A DNA stretch of 64,000 bases from Clostridia bacterium (GTDB lineage: Bacteria; Bacillota; Clostridia; Oscillospirales; Acutalibacteraceae): NCBI GenBank assembly GCA_017436255.1, contig JAFSDK010000012.1, positions 1 through 64,000 of the forward strand, given 5' to 3'. Below the pieces are notes generated by a model. That model had not been told where the DNA came from, made no database searches, and was given only the letters and a program-made list of their open reading frames with translations. The translations under genes and the position numbers were made by a program. Below are positions 52,902 to 61,670 of the stretch, one piece after another (within the stretch, counting starts at the first letter, position 1; each line of letters opens with the position of its first letter).

Positions 52902-53603
52902 ATGAATGAATTAATACTTATAGCTTCACTTATTGTCATTTTTGGTATGGTATTATTGGCGTACCGACTATTTGGTAAAAACAGTCTTTTTGCTATTAAT
53001 GCCGTTGTTACGGTTATTGCCAATATTGAGGTGCTTATTTTGGTTTTTGCCTTTGGTATGGAACAAACCCTTGGCAACGTACTTTTTGCCGCAACCTTTT
53101 TAATTACCGACATTTTAAGCGAAAATGAAGGTAAACGCGATGCCAACAAGGCGGTAAACATCGGTATATTTATCTCAGCATTTATGCTTATTATTACACA
53201 AAGTTGGTTTTTATATCAGCCTAGTTCGTCGGACTGGGCAAGCGAGCCAATAAGACAGATTTTTGCCACTACACCACGACTTATGCTTGCAAGTATGCTT
53301 GGTTATATAATATCGCAAAAACTTGACGTTTGGATTTACCATAAATGGTGGGACTTTACGAATAAAAAGTTCGGCAACAAAAAAAGATTTTTGTGGCTCA
53401 GGAATAACGGTTCTACCCTTATTTCACAGATAATAAATACCGTCGTTTTTAACGTAATAGCATTTGCGGGAACGTATGATACCCCTACACTTATTTCAAT
53501 AATAGTATCGGGTTATTTAATCTACGTGGCTACAAGTCTTTTTGATACACCAATTGTATATCTTGCCCGATATATGAAAGAAAACGGGAAAATCAAAGAA
53601 TAA
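52902..53603 (+). CDS. Queuosine precursor transporter (VUT/YhhQ family)
   Basis: 233 aa with about six membrane segments. The VUT-family block ATFLITDILSENEGKRDANKAV (residues about 65-86) with the acidic SENEG is diagnostic, as are the WIYHKWWDFTNKK and SQIINTVVFN segments. It imports queuine-type precursors (preQ0/preQ1) for tRNA modification. ATG at 52902 follows AAAGGAAA. A preQ1 riboswitch in its leader supports the substrate. A longer upstream frame overlaps the riboswitch and is rejected. Confidence 0.93.
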   Translation: MNELILIASLIVIFGMVLLAYRLFGKNSLFAINAVVTVIANIEVLILVFAFGMEQTLGNVLFAATFLITDILSENEGKRDANKAVNIGIFISAFMLIITQSWFLYQPSSSDWASEPIRQIFATTPRLMLASMLGYIISQKLDVWIYHKWWDFTNKKFGNKKRFLWLRNNGSTLISQIINTVVFNVIAFAGTYDTPTLISIIVSGYLIYVATSLFDTPIVYLARYMKENGKIKE

Positions 53604-53641
53604 CTTTACAAAATTTTTTAAAAATATATCTATACTTTTTA

Positions 53642-53670
53642 TTTACAACAAAATTATTTTATGTTATACT
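53642..53670 (+). promoter_or_regulatory. Promoter of the CofE-like gene
   Basis: TTTACA at 53642-53647, 17-base spacer, TATACT at 53665-53670. Confidence 0.6.
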
Positions 53671-53731
53671 ATAGTGTAAAAAATTTTTTTGCCGATTTAT
53701 ATTAATCGACAACAGGGAGTGGACAAATATT

Positions 53732-54928
53732 ATGGCACGCATGATTGGTACTGTATCTCGCGGCGTGCGAGCACCCATCATTAGAAAAGGCGACGACATC
53801 GTTGATGTTGTAACTACCTCGGTTTTAGAGGCGGTAGCGTCGGAGGAAGGTTTTGAAGTTAGAGATAAGGATATTATAGCTATGACAGAGGCTATCGTTG
53901 CTCGTGCGCAAGGCAACTACGCATCGGTTGATGATATAGCAGCAGACGTTAAAGCAAAGTTCGGCGGTGAAACAGTAGGTGTTATTTTACCGATTCTCAG
54001 CCGTAACCGTTTTGCTATTTGTCTTCGTGGTATTGCTAAGGGCGCTAAGAAAATTGTTCTTATGTTATCCTACCCGTCAGATGAAGTTGGTAACCACCTA
54101 ATCAGTCTTGATGCGCTTGATGAAAAGGGCGTTAACCCCTATACAGACGTTCTTGACTTAAAGAAGTATCGTGAACTCTTCGGTTATGAGAAGCACACCT
54201 TCACAGGCATTGACTACGTTGAATATTATGAAAAACTTATTACAGACTGCGGTGCAGAGGCCGAGATTATCTTCGCTAACGACCCCCGCGCTGTATTAAA
54301 GTATACAAAGAACGTGCTTAACTGTGACATTCACACACGCGCACGTACAAAGCGTTTGCTTAAAAATGCAGGTGCCGAAATTGTTTTCGGCCTTGACGAG
54401 ATTATGAGTGAATCAATTAACGGTAGCGGTTATAATGCCGACTACGGTTTGCTTGGTTCTAACAAGGCAACCGAAGACCAGGTTAAACTCTTCCCGAGAG
54501 ATTGCCAGCCGGTTGTTGATGCTATACAAAAACGTATATTTGATGCTACAGGCAAACACGTTGAAGTTATGGTTTATGGTGACGGCGCATTCAAAGACCC
54601 AATTGGTAAGATTTGGGAACTTGCCGACCCGGTTGTTTCCCCTGCGTACACAAGCGGTCTTGAAGGTACACCGAATGAACTTAAACTCAAATACCTTGCC
54701 GATAATGAATTTGCAAGCCTTTCAGGTGATGAATTAAAATCGGCTATTAAGGATAAAATCCACCAAAAGGATGACAACCTTGTAGGTAAAATGGCTTCTG
54801 AGGGTACAACCCCCCGTCGCTTAACCGACCTTATCGGTTCACTATGTGACTTAACCTCAGGCTCAGGTGACAAGGGCACACCTATCGTTTATATTCAAGG
54901 TTATTTTGATAACTACACAAACGAGTAA
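53732..54928 (+). CDS. Coenzyme F420-0:L-glutamate ligase-like (CofE family) protein
   Basis: 398 aa. The N-terminal region (MIGTVSRGVRAPIIRKGDDI) and blocks such as DIIAMTEAIVARAQGNY and LPILSRNRFAICLRGIAKGAKK resemble the CofE fold, which adds glutamates to F420. It is longer than archaeal CofE (about 250 aa). Clostridia of this type are not expected to make F420, so it may ligate an amino acid to another acceptor. GGGAG precedes the ATG. Its last 20 bases form one copy of a direct repeat that borders a small insertion downstream. Confidence 0.8.
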   Translation: MARMIGTVSRGVRAPIIRKGDDIVDVVTTSVLEAVASEEGFEVRDKDIIAMTEAIVARAQGNYASVDDIAADVKAKFGGETVGVILPILSRNRFAICLRGIAKGAKKIVLMLSYPSDEVGNHLISLDALDEKGVNPYTDVLDLKKYRELFGYEKHTFTGIDYVEYYEKLITDCGAEAEIIFANDPRAVLKYTKNVLNCDIHTRARTKRLLKNAGAEIVFGLDEIMSESINGSGYNADYGLLGSNKATEDQVKLFPRDCQPVVDAIQKRIFDATGKHVEVMVYGDGAFKDPIGKIWELADPVVSPAYTSGLEGTPNELKLKYLADNEFASLSGDELKSAIKDKIHQKDDNLVGKMASEGTTPRRLTDLIGSLCDLTSGSGDKGTPIVYIQGYFDNYTNE

Positions 54929-54929
54929 T
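54909..54929. repeat. 21-bp direct repeat, left copy (attachment-site-like)
   Basis: The sequence ATAACTACACAAACGAGTAA plus one T covers the last codons and stop of the CofE-like gene. It is repeated exactly at 55492-55512. Confidence 0.85.
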
Positions 54930-54941
54930 ATTTTAAAAGAT

Positions 54942-54979
54942 AAAAAACCAACCACAACAAGTGTTGTGGTTGGTTTTTT
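54942..54979. terminator. Bidirectional terminator
   Basis: AAAAAACCAACCACAAC pairs with GTTGTGGTTGGTTTTTT. Confidence 0.9.
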
Positions 54980-55178
54980 ATTTCGGATAATTTTTTGTAG
55001 TAAACATACCACTTCGCAATTTAAATTTTTCACAAATACAATTATTGCCATAGCGTATTTCCTTTTTTTCTCTGCAATATGTTTTGTCAAATATGGTTGA
55101 ATTTTCTTTTATTCCTCCATATATATAATTTAGCATATCACAATGTACACAAGTAACGGTATACTTTTTATCTGTCAT
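54978..55178 (-). CDS. Small Cys-rich protein, 66 aa
   Basis: I do not recognise this family. Cysteines lie in TVTCVHCDM (a CxxC pair), DKTYCREK and NNCICEKF, a pattern that fits a small zinc- or iron-binding knuckle. It has no membrane segment. Its ATG follows GGAAGG, and a consensus minus-strand promoter lies upstream. It is divergent from the XRE gene and inside the direct-repeat-bounded insertion. Possible roles include a regulator partner or a small effector; neither is supported further. Confidence 0.68.
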   Translation of the reverse strand: MTDKKYTVTCVHCDMLNYIYGGIKENSTIFDKTYCREKKEIRYGNNCICEKFKLRSGMFTTKNYPK

Positions 55179-55193
55179 AATGCGCCTTCCTTC

Positions 55194-55264
55194 ACCAACA
55201 AACGTTGGTATATTTTAAATTGTAATCACCTATACTGAGGTTGTCAAGAACAATTGTAGGTGAT
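55194..55264 (-). promoter_or_regulatory. Divergent promoter region with operators in the mini-insertion
   Basis: On the minus strand, TTGACA (55242-55247), a 17-base spacer and TACAAT (55219-55224). ATCACCTA (55225-55232) and TAGGTGAT (55257-55264) form an inverted repeat across it, and ACCAACAAACGTTGGT (55194-55209) is a second palindrome. These are plausible XRE binding sites. Confidence 0.6.
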
Positions 55265-55269
55265 GTGCG

Positions 55270-55482
55270 ATGCAAAATATTTTATCCAAACGTTTAAAAG
55301 AGTGCAGAAAAGATAAAGGTTATACGCAAGGACAGGTTGCTATATACTGTGACATTACAGAAAAAACTTATCAAAATTATGAGTTAATGACACGCCAACC
55401 TAAAATTGAAATCTTAATTAAAATCGCAGACCTTTTTGGCGTATCAATAGATTATCTTGTTGGCAGAACAAATGAAAAATAA
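55270..55482 (+). CDS. XRE family transcriptional regulator
   Basis: 70 aa, a single Cro/CI helix-turn-helix: LSKRLKECRKDKGYTQGQVAIYCDITEKTYQNYELMTRQPKIEILIKIADLFGVSIDYLVGR. It begins with ATG following AGGTGATGTGCG. It is divergent from the small Cys-rich gene, with inverted repeats between them. The gene ends ten bases before the right copy of the 21-bp repeat, so it and the Cys-rich gene make up the entire insertion. Confidence 0.88.
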   Translation: MQNILSKRLKECRKDKGYTQGQVAIYCDITEKTYQNYELMTRQPKIEILIKIADLFGVSIDYLVGRTNEK

Positions 55483-55491
55483 CTTTATTGT

Positions 55492-55512
55492 ATAACTACA
55501 CAAACGAGTAAT
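55492..55512. repeat. 21-bp direct repeat, right copy (attachment-site-like)
   Basis: An exact copy of 54909-54929, including the TAA that ends the CofE-like gene, but here outside any reading frame of that gene. Confidence 0.85.
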
Positions 55513-55561
55513 TTGTATAAATTTTTATCACCGACAAACACTATTGTCGGTGATATTTTTT

Positions 55562-56857
55562 ATGCAATCGTTATGGACTGAACTAACTGAACTTCCCTCG
55601 TTTCCTGCACTTAACAAGGATATAAAAACCGACGTGCTTATTATAGGCGGCGGAATTGCAGGACTGCTCACCGCGTATATGTTAAAACAAAAAGGTGTAA
55701 ACTGCGTTTTGGTTGAAAAAGAAAAAATCTGCCACGCTACCACAGCTTTAACAACCGCAAAAATAACCTTTCAACACGGGCTTATCTACCATAAAATACT
55801 GAAAAGTTTGGGTTCCGATGCAGCGCAAAAATATCTGTATGCAGGTAAAACGGCGCTTAAAAATTTTGAGGCATTAAGCCAAAACATTAGTTGTGATTTT
55901 GAAAAAAAGACAAACTTCGTTTACAGTACCAATAATAAAAAATTGTTAGAAAAAGAAATTCTGGCGCTCGATATTATAGGCTTTAAGGCAAAGTTTTATG
56001 ACAGTGTTGACCTGCCGCTTAAAACGGCAGGTGCCGTTGCGTTTGAAAACCAAGCGCAGTTTAATCCGCTTAAATTTATAAATAGCATTTACAATAACCT
56101 TAATATCTACGAAAACACAAATATAAAGGAACTGATTGGCACAACTGCCTATACCGATAAATTTAAAATCTATGCCAAAAAGGTAATCGTTGCTACCCAC
56201 TTCCCCTTTATAAACCGACACGGTTGTTATTTTTTAAAAATGTATCAGCATCGTTCCTATGTATTGGCATTAAAAAAAGCGGTTACACTCGACGGTATGT
56301 ATGTTGACGAGGCAAAGGTAGGTTACTCCTTTAGAAATTACGGTGACCTACTGCTTTTGGGTGGCGGTGACCACCGCACAGGTAAAAAAGGTGGCGCCTT
56401 TAATGAATTGCGCCAATTTTCGCGGGTGCATTATCCGCAATCTAAAGAGGTTTATCATTGGGCAGCACAAGACTGCATCACACTTGATGAATTACCATAT
56501 ATTGGTCAGTATTCAAAAAACACGCCCGACGTTTACGTTGCTACAGGCTTTAATAAATGGGGTATGACTTCGGCTATGACGGCGGCTACAATACTAAGTG
56601 ATGCCGTTGTTGATATAAAACACGATTATGCCGATATCTTCAATCCTTCGCGAAGTATTTTAAAACCGCAACTGTTAATCAATGGGGTTGAGACTACCGC
56701 AAACCTTATAACGCCCACCAAGCCTCGTTGTACCCATCTCGGTTGCGCTCTTAAATGGAATAAGTACGAACACAGTTGGGATTGCCCTTGCCACGGCTCG
56801 CGTTTTAGTAATGACGGCACCATTCTTAACAACCCTGCAAACAAAAATTTACATTAA
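55562..56857 (+). CDS. FAD-dependent oxidoreductase with C-terminal Rieske domain
   Basis: 431 aa. A DAO-type FAD fold starts with the dinucleotide loop TDVLIIGGGIAGLLTAYML (residues about 22-40). The middle has the YDELPYIG-like TLDELPYIGQYS and the ATGFNKWGMTSAMTAA flavin-contact block. The C-terminal 45 residues are a Rieske [2Fe-2S] module with CTHLGC and CPCHGS. Such proteins oxidise amines or related compounds with electrons leaving through the Rieske centre. ATG at 55562 follows GGTGAT. The substrate is unknown. Confidence 0.9.
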   Translation: MQSLWTELTELPSFPALNKDIKTDVLIIGGGIAGLLTAYMLKQKGVNCVLVEKEKICHATTALTTAKITFQHGLIYHKILKSLGSDAAQKYLYAGKTALKNFEALSQNISCDFEKKTNFVYSTNNKKLLEKEILALDIIGFKAKFYDSVDLPLKTAGAVAFENQAQFNPLKFINSIYNNLNIYENTNIKELIGTTAYTDKFKIYAKKVIVATHFPFINRHGCYFLKMYQHRSYVLALKKAVTLDGMYVDEAKVGYSFRNYGDLLLLGGGDHRTGKKGGAFNELRQFSRVHYPQSKEVYHWAAQDCITLDELPYIGQYSKNTPDVYVATGFNKWGMTSAMTAATILSDAVVDIKHDYADIFNPSRSILKPQLLINGVETTANLITPTKPRCTHLGCALKWNKYEHSWDCPCHGSRFSNDGTILNNPANKNLH

Positions 56858-56882
56858 AAAAGTGGGCTTACGCCCACTTTTT
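56856..56882. terminator. Bidirectional terminator
   Basis: AAAAAAGTGGGC pairs with GCCCACTTTTT between convergent genes. Confidence 0.88.
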
Positions 56883-56884
56883 AT

Positions 56885-57736
56885 TTATACGCCTGAATAT
56901 GCCGAGAAGCCGCCGTCAACCGGTAAAACAACGCCGGTAATGAAACTTGCAGCATCGTTATTAAGCAAGAACAAAAGTCCTCCCTCGAGCTCTTCACTCT
57001 CACCAAATCTACCCATGGGTGTTGCCGCTAAAATCTTGCCTGTACGTGCGGTGGGTGTGCCGTCCTCGTTAAAGAGAAGTTTTGCATTCTGCTTTGTTGA
57101 GAAAAATCCCGGAGCAATGGCATTAACACGAATGCCAACCTTTGAAAAATGCACCGCCAACCACTGTGTAAAGTTAGAAATTGCCGCCTTAGCACCCGAA
57201 TATGCAGGAATCTTGGTAAGGGGTGTGTAGGCATTCATCGATGAAATGTTGAGAATATTGCAACCCTCACGACCAACCATTTGTTTAGCAAAACACTGTG
57301 TCGGAATAAGTGTACCAAGGAAGTTAAGATTAAATACAAAACCTACGCCGTCGGCATCGAGGTCGAAAAAGCTTTTTGTTTCGGCATCAATGTCACCGAG
57401 TTCAAAATATTCTTTATCGGTGGTTGCTCTTGGATTATTACCACCCGCACCGTTTATAAGAATATCGCACGGACCAAAGTCCGCTAAAACCTTATCGGCA
57501 ACGTCAGAGCAGATAGCGCGGTCTAAAACGTTGCATCCGTAAGCCCTAGCGATACCGCCCTCAGCAACGATTTCTTCGGCATAAGCGTTTGCTGAATCAA
57601 AATTAAGGTCTAAGAGCGCAACCTTTGCGCCGGCGCGTGCAAGCACCTTGGCAAAATGACTGCAGAGCACACCGCCTGCACCCGTAACAACGGCAACCTT
57701 ACCGCTTAAATCTGTATTTAAAACATTCTTTATCAT
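56885..57736 (-). CDS. SDR family oxidoreductase, probable D-mannonate oxidoreductase
   Basis: 283 aa. The cofactor loop VTGAGGVLCSHFAKVLARAG and the acid VALLDLNFD are at the N-terminus, followed by INGAGGNNP and the catalytic Ser with YSGAK (YxxxK). Its place after uxuA in a glucuronate operon indicates a fructuronate reductase of the SDR type (D-mannonate:NAD oxidoreductase, as in Bacillus). ATG at 57736 follows AAGGAG inside the end of uxuA; a longer frame lacks a ribosome site. It ends the operon at a strong terminator. Confidence 0.85.
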   Translation of the reverse strand: MIKNVLNTDLSGKVAVVTGAGGVLCSHFAKVLARAGAKVALLDLNFDSANAYAEEIVAEGGIARAYGCNVLDRAICSDVADKVLADFGPCDILINGAGGNNPRATTDKEYFELGDIDAETKSFFDLDADGVGFVFNLNFLGTLIPTQCFAKQMVGREGCNILNISSMNAYTPLTKIPAYSGAKAAISNFTQWLAVHFSKVGIRVNAIAPGFFSTKQNAKLLFNEDGTPTARTGKILAATPMGRFGESEELEGGLLFLLNNDAASFITGVVLPVDGGFSAYSGV

Positions 57737-57738
57737 AA

Positions 57739-58794
57739 TTAGTTCTCCTTTGCTTTTTCGCAAGCCTCAAAAAGACCGTTAATATAGGTAGCACCCAAGG
57801 CTCTGTCAAAAAGACCGTAGCCCGGTTTACCCGTTTCGCCCCAAATCATTCTTCCATGGTCGGGACGAACGTAACCACTGTAATTATTGTCTGTAAGTGC
57901 CTTAACTACGTCGTAAATATCAAGGCTACCGCAACTTGACAGATGTGCACGTTCTTCGAACGAGCCGTCATCCATAATAAATACATTACGAATGTGCATA
58001 AATCCGATTCTATCCATTTCGGCATATTTGCGTACCATTTTAGGTATATCGTTGCTCTTGGCACAACCTAAACTGCCTGTGCAAAGGCATAAACTGTTTG
58101 CAGGACTGTCAACGATTTTTAAGAAGCGGTCAAGATTTTCTTCGCTTGTTATAATTCTAGGTATACCAAAAATGGGATACGGTGGGTCATCGGGATGAAT
58201 TGCCATACGAACACCGCACTCTTCGGCTACAGGGATAACCTTCTTTAAGAATTTTTCAAGATTACGCCAAAGTCCTTCTTCACCAAGTTCACCATATGCC
58301 GAAATAAGTTCACGCACCTGTTGCTGTGTGTAACTTGAATCCCAACCGGGAAGATGAATATCATCTTTAAGCGGATCAAGATCACGCATCTGGTCCCAAT
58401 ACATTACAAGACTTGTCGAACCGTCTTTAGCCTTCTTGTCAAGTTGGGTACGGGTCCAGTCAAACACAGGCATAAAGTTATATGTCACACACTTAACACC
58501 GTATTTGGCACAGCGGCGGATATTCTCACAATAAACCTCTAAAAGTTTATCAACGTCACCACGACCAAGTTTAATATCCTCATGCACGGGTATTGACTCA
58601 ACAACGTCGAAGATAAGTCCGTTATCTTCACATTGTTTCTTCATTTTTGCAAGGCTCTCTTCGGGCCATACTTCACCCGGCTTCACGTCGTAAACAGCCG
58701 ATACAACCGAGCGCATACCCGGAATTTGCGATATGTATTCGAGTGTTATGGGGTCGTCTTCACCATACCAACGAAAAGAAAGTTTCATATCCAT
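57739..58794 (-). CDS. uxuA: Mannonate dehydratase
   Basis: 351 aa, within the UxuA size range. Characteristic features are the start MDMKLSFRWYGEDDPI and the metal-site region MAIHPDDPPYPIFGIPRI, followed by LCTGSLG and VRPDHGRMIWGE. It dehydrates D-mannonate to 2-keto-3-deoxygluconate. Its ATG directly abuts the uxaC stop, with GGAGG seven bases upstream, so translation is coupled. The neighbouring SDR gene supplies its substrate. Confidence 0.95.
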   Translation of the reverse strand: MDMKLSFRWYGEDDPITLEYISQIPGMRSVVSAVYDVKPGEVWPEESLAKMKKQCEDNGLIFDVVESIPVHEDIKLGRGDVDKLLEVYCENIRRCAKYGVKCVTYNFMPVFDWTRTQLDKKAKDGSTSLVMYWDQMRDLDPLKDDIHLPGWDSSYTQQQVRELISAYGELGEEGLWRNLEKFLKKVIPVAEECGVRMAIHPDDPPYPIFGIPRIITSEENLDRFLKIVDSPANSLCLCTGSLGCAKSNDIPKMVRKYAEMDRIGFMHIRNVFIMDDGSFEERAHLSSCGSLDIYDVVKALTDNNYSGYVRPDHGRMIWGETGKPGYGLFDRALGATYINGLFEACEKAKEN

Positions 58795-60195
58795 TTATTT
58801 TTCCTCCAGACCGAAATATGTTTTAGCATTATTATAACAAATACCCTTAACTATTTTTTCAAGCGCCTTTTCGTCATACGGGTATTCGCCGTTTTCAACC
58901 CATTCGCCAATAAGCGCGCAGAGTATACGGCGGAAATATTCATGACGGGTGTAACTTAAGAATGAACGCGAGTCGGTTAACATACCGACAAAATTACCAA
59001 GCAAACTTAAATTTGCAAGGCTTGTTAACTGCTCACGCATACCCTGTTTATTATCGTTAAACCACCAAGCACTGCCGTGTTGTATTTTACCGCACGCCTC
59101 GGTGCCTTGGAATGAACCGATAAGGGTATCAATAAACTCGTTATCGCTGGGGTCTAAACTGTAAATAATTGTTTTAGGTAGATTGTTTTCACTATCTAAT
59201 GCATCAAGTAAACTCGCAAGTTGTTTAGCGCTCGGAGCAGGACCTATGCAGTCAAAGCCCGTATCGGCACCCAAAGCTTTAAACATTTTTGAATTGGGGT
59301 TTCTAAGACAATTATAGTGAAGTTGCATTACCCAACCTAATTTTTTGTACTTTTTGGCACAGAAAAGCAACAACGCGGTTTTAAAGCATTCTGCCTCTTC
59401 TCTTGTAATCTGCTTGCCTGCGAGCGCCGCCTGCATAACAGTATCCGCATCACCCTCGCGGTAAACCATATAATCAAGTCCATGGTCGCTCGCCTTGCAA
59501 CCGTTTTGATTAAAGAACTCTATTCTGTTTTTTAATGCTTCTTTAAGGGTTGCAACGTCCTTAACTTCAACGCCCGACACCTGTGACAACTGCGCTATAT
59601 ATTGTCGCCAACCTGCCTTTTCAATATTAAGTGCCTTATCCGGTCTGAAAGATGGTGCAACAACCGTCTTAAAACTATCGTCTTGTGCTAATTTTTTATG
59701 CCATTCAAGTGTGTCTACGGGGTCATCTGTAGTGCCTATAAAAGCAACGTTACTTTTACTTATAATTCCGCGTACACCCATATCGGCCCGTTTAAGTTTG
59801 TTGGCTGCTATATCCCAAACTTCGCGTGCCGTATCGGGTGACAGCACACCATTAAATCCGAAATATTTTTTTAGTTCTAAATGGCACCAATGGTACATTG
59901 GGTTACCTATTGCCTTAGGTAAACACTCGGCAAACTTCTCGAATTTCTCGTAATCTGTAGCATCACCTGTTATATAACGCTCATCCACACCATTCGAGCG
60001 CATAATACGCCATTTATAATGGTCACCCGTCAGCCACACTTGATAGATGTTTTCAAAATGCTTGTCCTCATAAATTTCTTTGGGACTTACGTGACAGTGA
60101 TAATCAATAATCGGCATATCTGCCGCAAAACTATGATAAAGTTTTTTTGCAACCTCATTTGACAGTAAAAAATCTTTATCCATAAACTGTACCAT
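58795..60195 (-). CDS. uxaC: Glucuronate (uronate) isomerase
   Basis: 466 aa, the usual length. Signatures are PIIDYHCHVSPKEI (metal-binding HxH), FENIYQVWLTGDHYKWRIMRSNG, and the late ARHEYFRRIL-like YTRHEYFRRILC. It isomerises D-glucuronate to D-fructuronate, the first step after glucuronide hydrolysis. ATG at 60195 follows AAGGAG at seven bases. It lies 20 bases after the AraC-type regulator and directly before uxuA. Confidence 0.96.
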   Translation of the reverse strand: MVQFMDKDFLLSNEVAKKLYHSFAADMPIIDYHCHVSPKEIYEDKHFENIYQVWLTGDHYKWRIMRSNGVDERYITGDATDYEKFEKFAECLPKAIGNPMYHWCHLELKKYFGFNGVLSPDTAREVWDIAANKLKRADMGVRGIISKSNVAFIGTTDDPVDTLEWHKKLAQDDSFKTVVAPSFRPDKALNIEKAGWRQYIAQLSQVSGVEVKDVATLKEALKNRIEFFNQNGCKASDHGLDYMVYREGDADTVMQAALAGKQITREEAECFKTALLLFCAKKYKKLGWVMQLHYNCLRNPNSKMFKALGADTGFDCIGPAPSAKQLASLLDALDSENNLPKTIIYSLDPSDNEFIDTLIGSFQGTEACGKIQHGSAWWFNDNKQGMREQLTSLANLSLLGNFVGMLTDSRSFLSYTRHEYFRRILCALIGEWVENGEYPYDEKALEKIVKGICYNNAKTYFGLEEK

Positions 60196-60215
60196 ATATA
60201 TTCTCCTTTTAGGTA

Positions 60216-61448
60216 TTACTTTTTACCGGTTTCACTTCTATACTCGCGCGGCGTTTTACCTGTGTATTTTTTAAATACCTTTGAAAAATACTGTACGTCC
60301 ATTATACCGCAATGAAGTGCTATAGTTTGTATCTGTAATTTGGTTGTGGCAAGCAGGTGCATAGCATGCTTAACCCTCTTTGAATTTATATATTCGGTAA
60401 CGGTCATACCCGTTTCCTTTTTAAATATAGTTGATAAATAACCCGCACTAACGTTTTGTGCATCGGCTAAAACGCTGAGTGTAAGATTTGCCGATAAATC
60501 CGACTCAATATACACTATCGCCTTTTGCACGGTTGAAGAATAATTACGCATTGAATGTTTACGCACAAGTCGGCAGTATGAACGGAACATATCCTGCATT
60601 AAAAGTTGCATTTCGGCAGGTGTCGACATCTGCTCAATTTTAGCGGCGAAGGTTGAAGATAAACTATCAAGATGTATCGGATGAACACCGCCGTTTTCTG
60701 CCGCCTTACGTGAGAGCGTATTCATTATTATGCCGTAGTTTTTAAGGTTGCGAAGCGGGTCGGCAAGACGCTTTTCAAAAGACAACGTACCCATATTTGA
60801 AAGTATTCTGTCAACCTTGTGTATCTGCCCCTGTGTAATGGCGCGTATGAACTCATTTTCGTAGTCATACCTTTTTTCCATAATACGCATTTTAACAAAA
60901 ATATCGTCGTTTTCCTCATTACCTATATTTTTATTTATTTGTGTTTCATCGGGTTGTAAAACCGCATTTACGTCAACAACCGAAAAGGCGGTACTGCCAC
61001 CCCAAATATGCTCACCAAACGTTTCAATCATAGCAAAGATGTGGCTTGTATCGTCAACTATCGGAATAGCGGCATAATAATCTTCAAGCAACTTTAGTTT
61101 TTTGGGCGATACCGCAAACTTTTCACCAATTTCTAAAACCTGCCTTGAAGAAATTGCCGACGATAGATAAGGGCCTATCATAAAAACTGTTTGGTCCACA
61201 GTATCAGGAAGCAAAAAGAATAAAAAGTTAAATTTTAAAGAATTATTTAACCTATACATTTTATAATGTTCTATAATTGATAGTATACTGCTGAAAATTT
61301 CGCTTCTATCAACAATGGAGTCGAAGATAGCACGAAACTCATCGTCAATAAGTTTATCATAAGATTCATTTTTGTTTATAAAACAAAACGGCACACGGCA
61401 TTTTTTTAGGGTATCGCATAAAAAACGCAATTCATTTTCGTGAAGCAA
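60216..61448 (-). CDS. AraC family transcriptional regulator
   Basis: About 410 aa. The C-terminal 100 residues are a double helix-turn-helix AraC domain (LSVLADAQNVSAGYLSTIFKKETGMTVTEYINSKRV, then IQTIALHCGIMDVQYFSKVFKKYTGKTPREYR). The N-terminal 300 residues form a sensor of PocR-like or unknown type. The TTG at 61448 has GGGAGGTGGG eight bases upstream; the open frame begins earlier at another TTG (61475) with no ribosome site. It heads the uxaC-uxuA-SDR operon and is divergent from the transporter gene, so it is the probable activator of both. Confidence 0.9.
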   Translation of the reverse strand: MLHENELRFLCDTLKKCRVPFCFINKNESYDKLIDDEFRAIFDSIVDRSEIFSSILSIIEHYKMYRLNNSLKFNFLFFLLPDTVDQTVFMIGPYLSSAISSRQVLEIGEKFAVSPKKLKLLEDYYAAIPIVDDTSHIFAMIETFGEHIWGGSTAFSVVDVNAVLQPDETQINKNIGNEENDDIFVKMRIMEKRYDYENEFIRAITQGQIHKVDRILSNMGTLSFEKRLADPLRNLKNYGIIMNTLSRKAAENGGVHPIHLDSLSSTFAAKIEQMSTPAEMQLLMQDMFRSYCRLVRKHSMRNYSSTVQKAIVYIESDLSANLTLSVLADAQNVSAGYLSTIFKKETGMTVTEYINSKRVKHAMHLLATTKLQIQTIALHCGIMDVQYFSKVFKKYTGKTPREYRSETGKK

Positions 61449-61506
61449 TATACCCACCTCCCATACAATTGGCAAATATAAACAAATTTCATTCTTTATA
61501 TTTATT

Positions 61507-61535
61507 ATTGTAGTACATTATTAATCTAATTTCAA
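61507..61535 (-). promoter_or_regulatory. Promoter of the AraC/uronate operon
   Basis: On the minus strand, TTGAAA (61530-61535), 17-base spacer, TACAAT (61507-61512). Confidence 0.65.
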
Positions 61536-61588
61536 CTGCTTTTTTTCGTAAAACATAAATATTGTACAAGTTTTTTCGAAAATTTTAC

Positions 61589-61617
61589 TCACAAGATATA
61601 AATTTTTACTTTATAAT
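61589..61617 (+). promoter_or_regulatory. Activator-dependent promoter of the transporter
   Basis: TATAAT at 61612-61617, with no good -35 at the 17-base position (TCACAA, 61589-61594). A weak -35 next to an AraC-type gene suggests activation. Confidence 0.5.
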
Positions 61618-61670
61618 AAAAATGTGGTTTTTATGATTCAATATTTTTTGATTAGGGGGATTGTTACACA

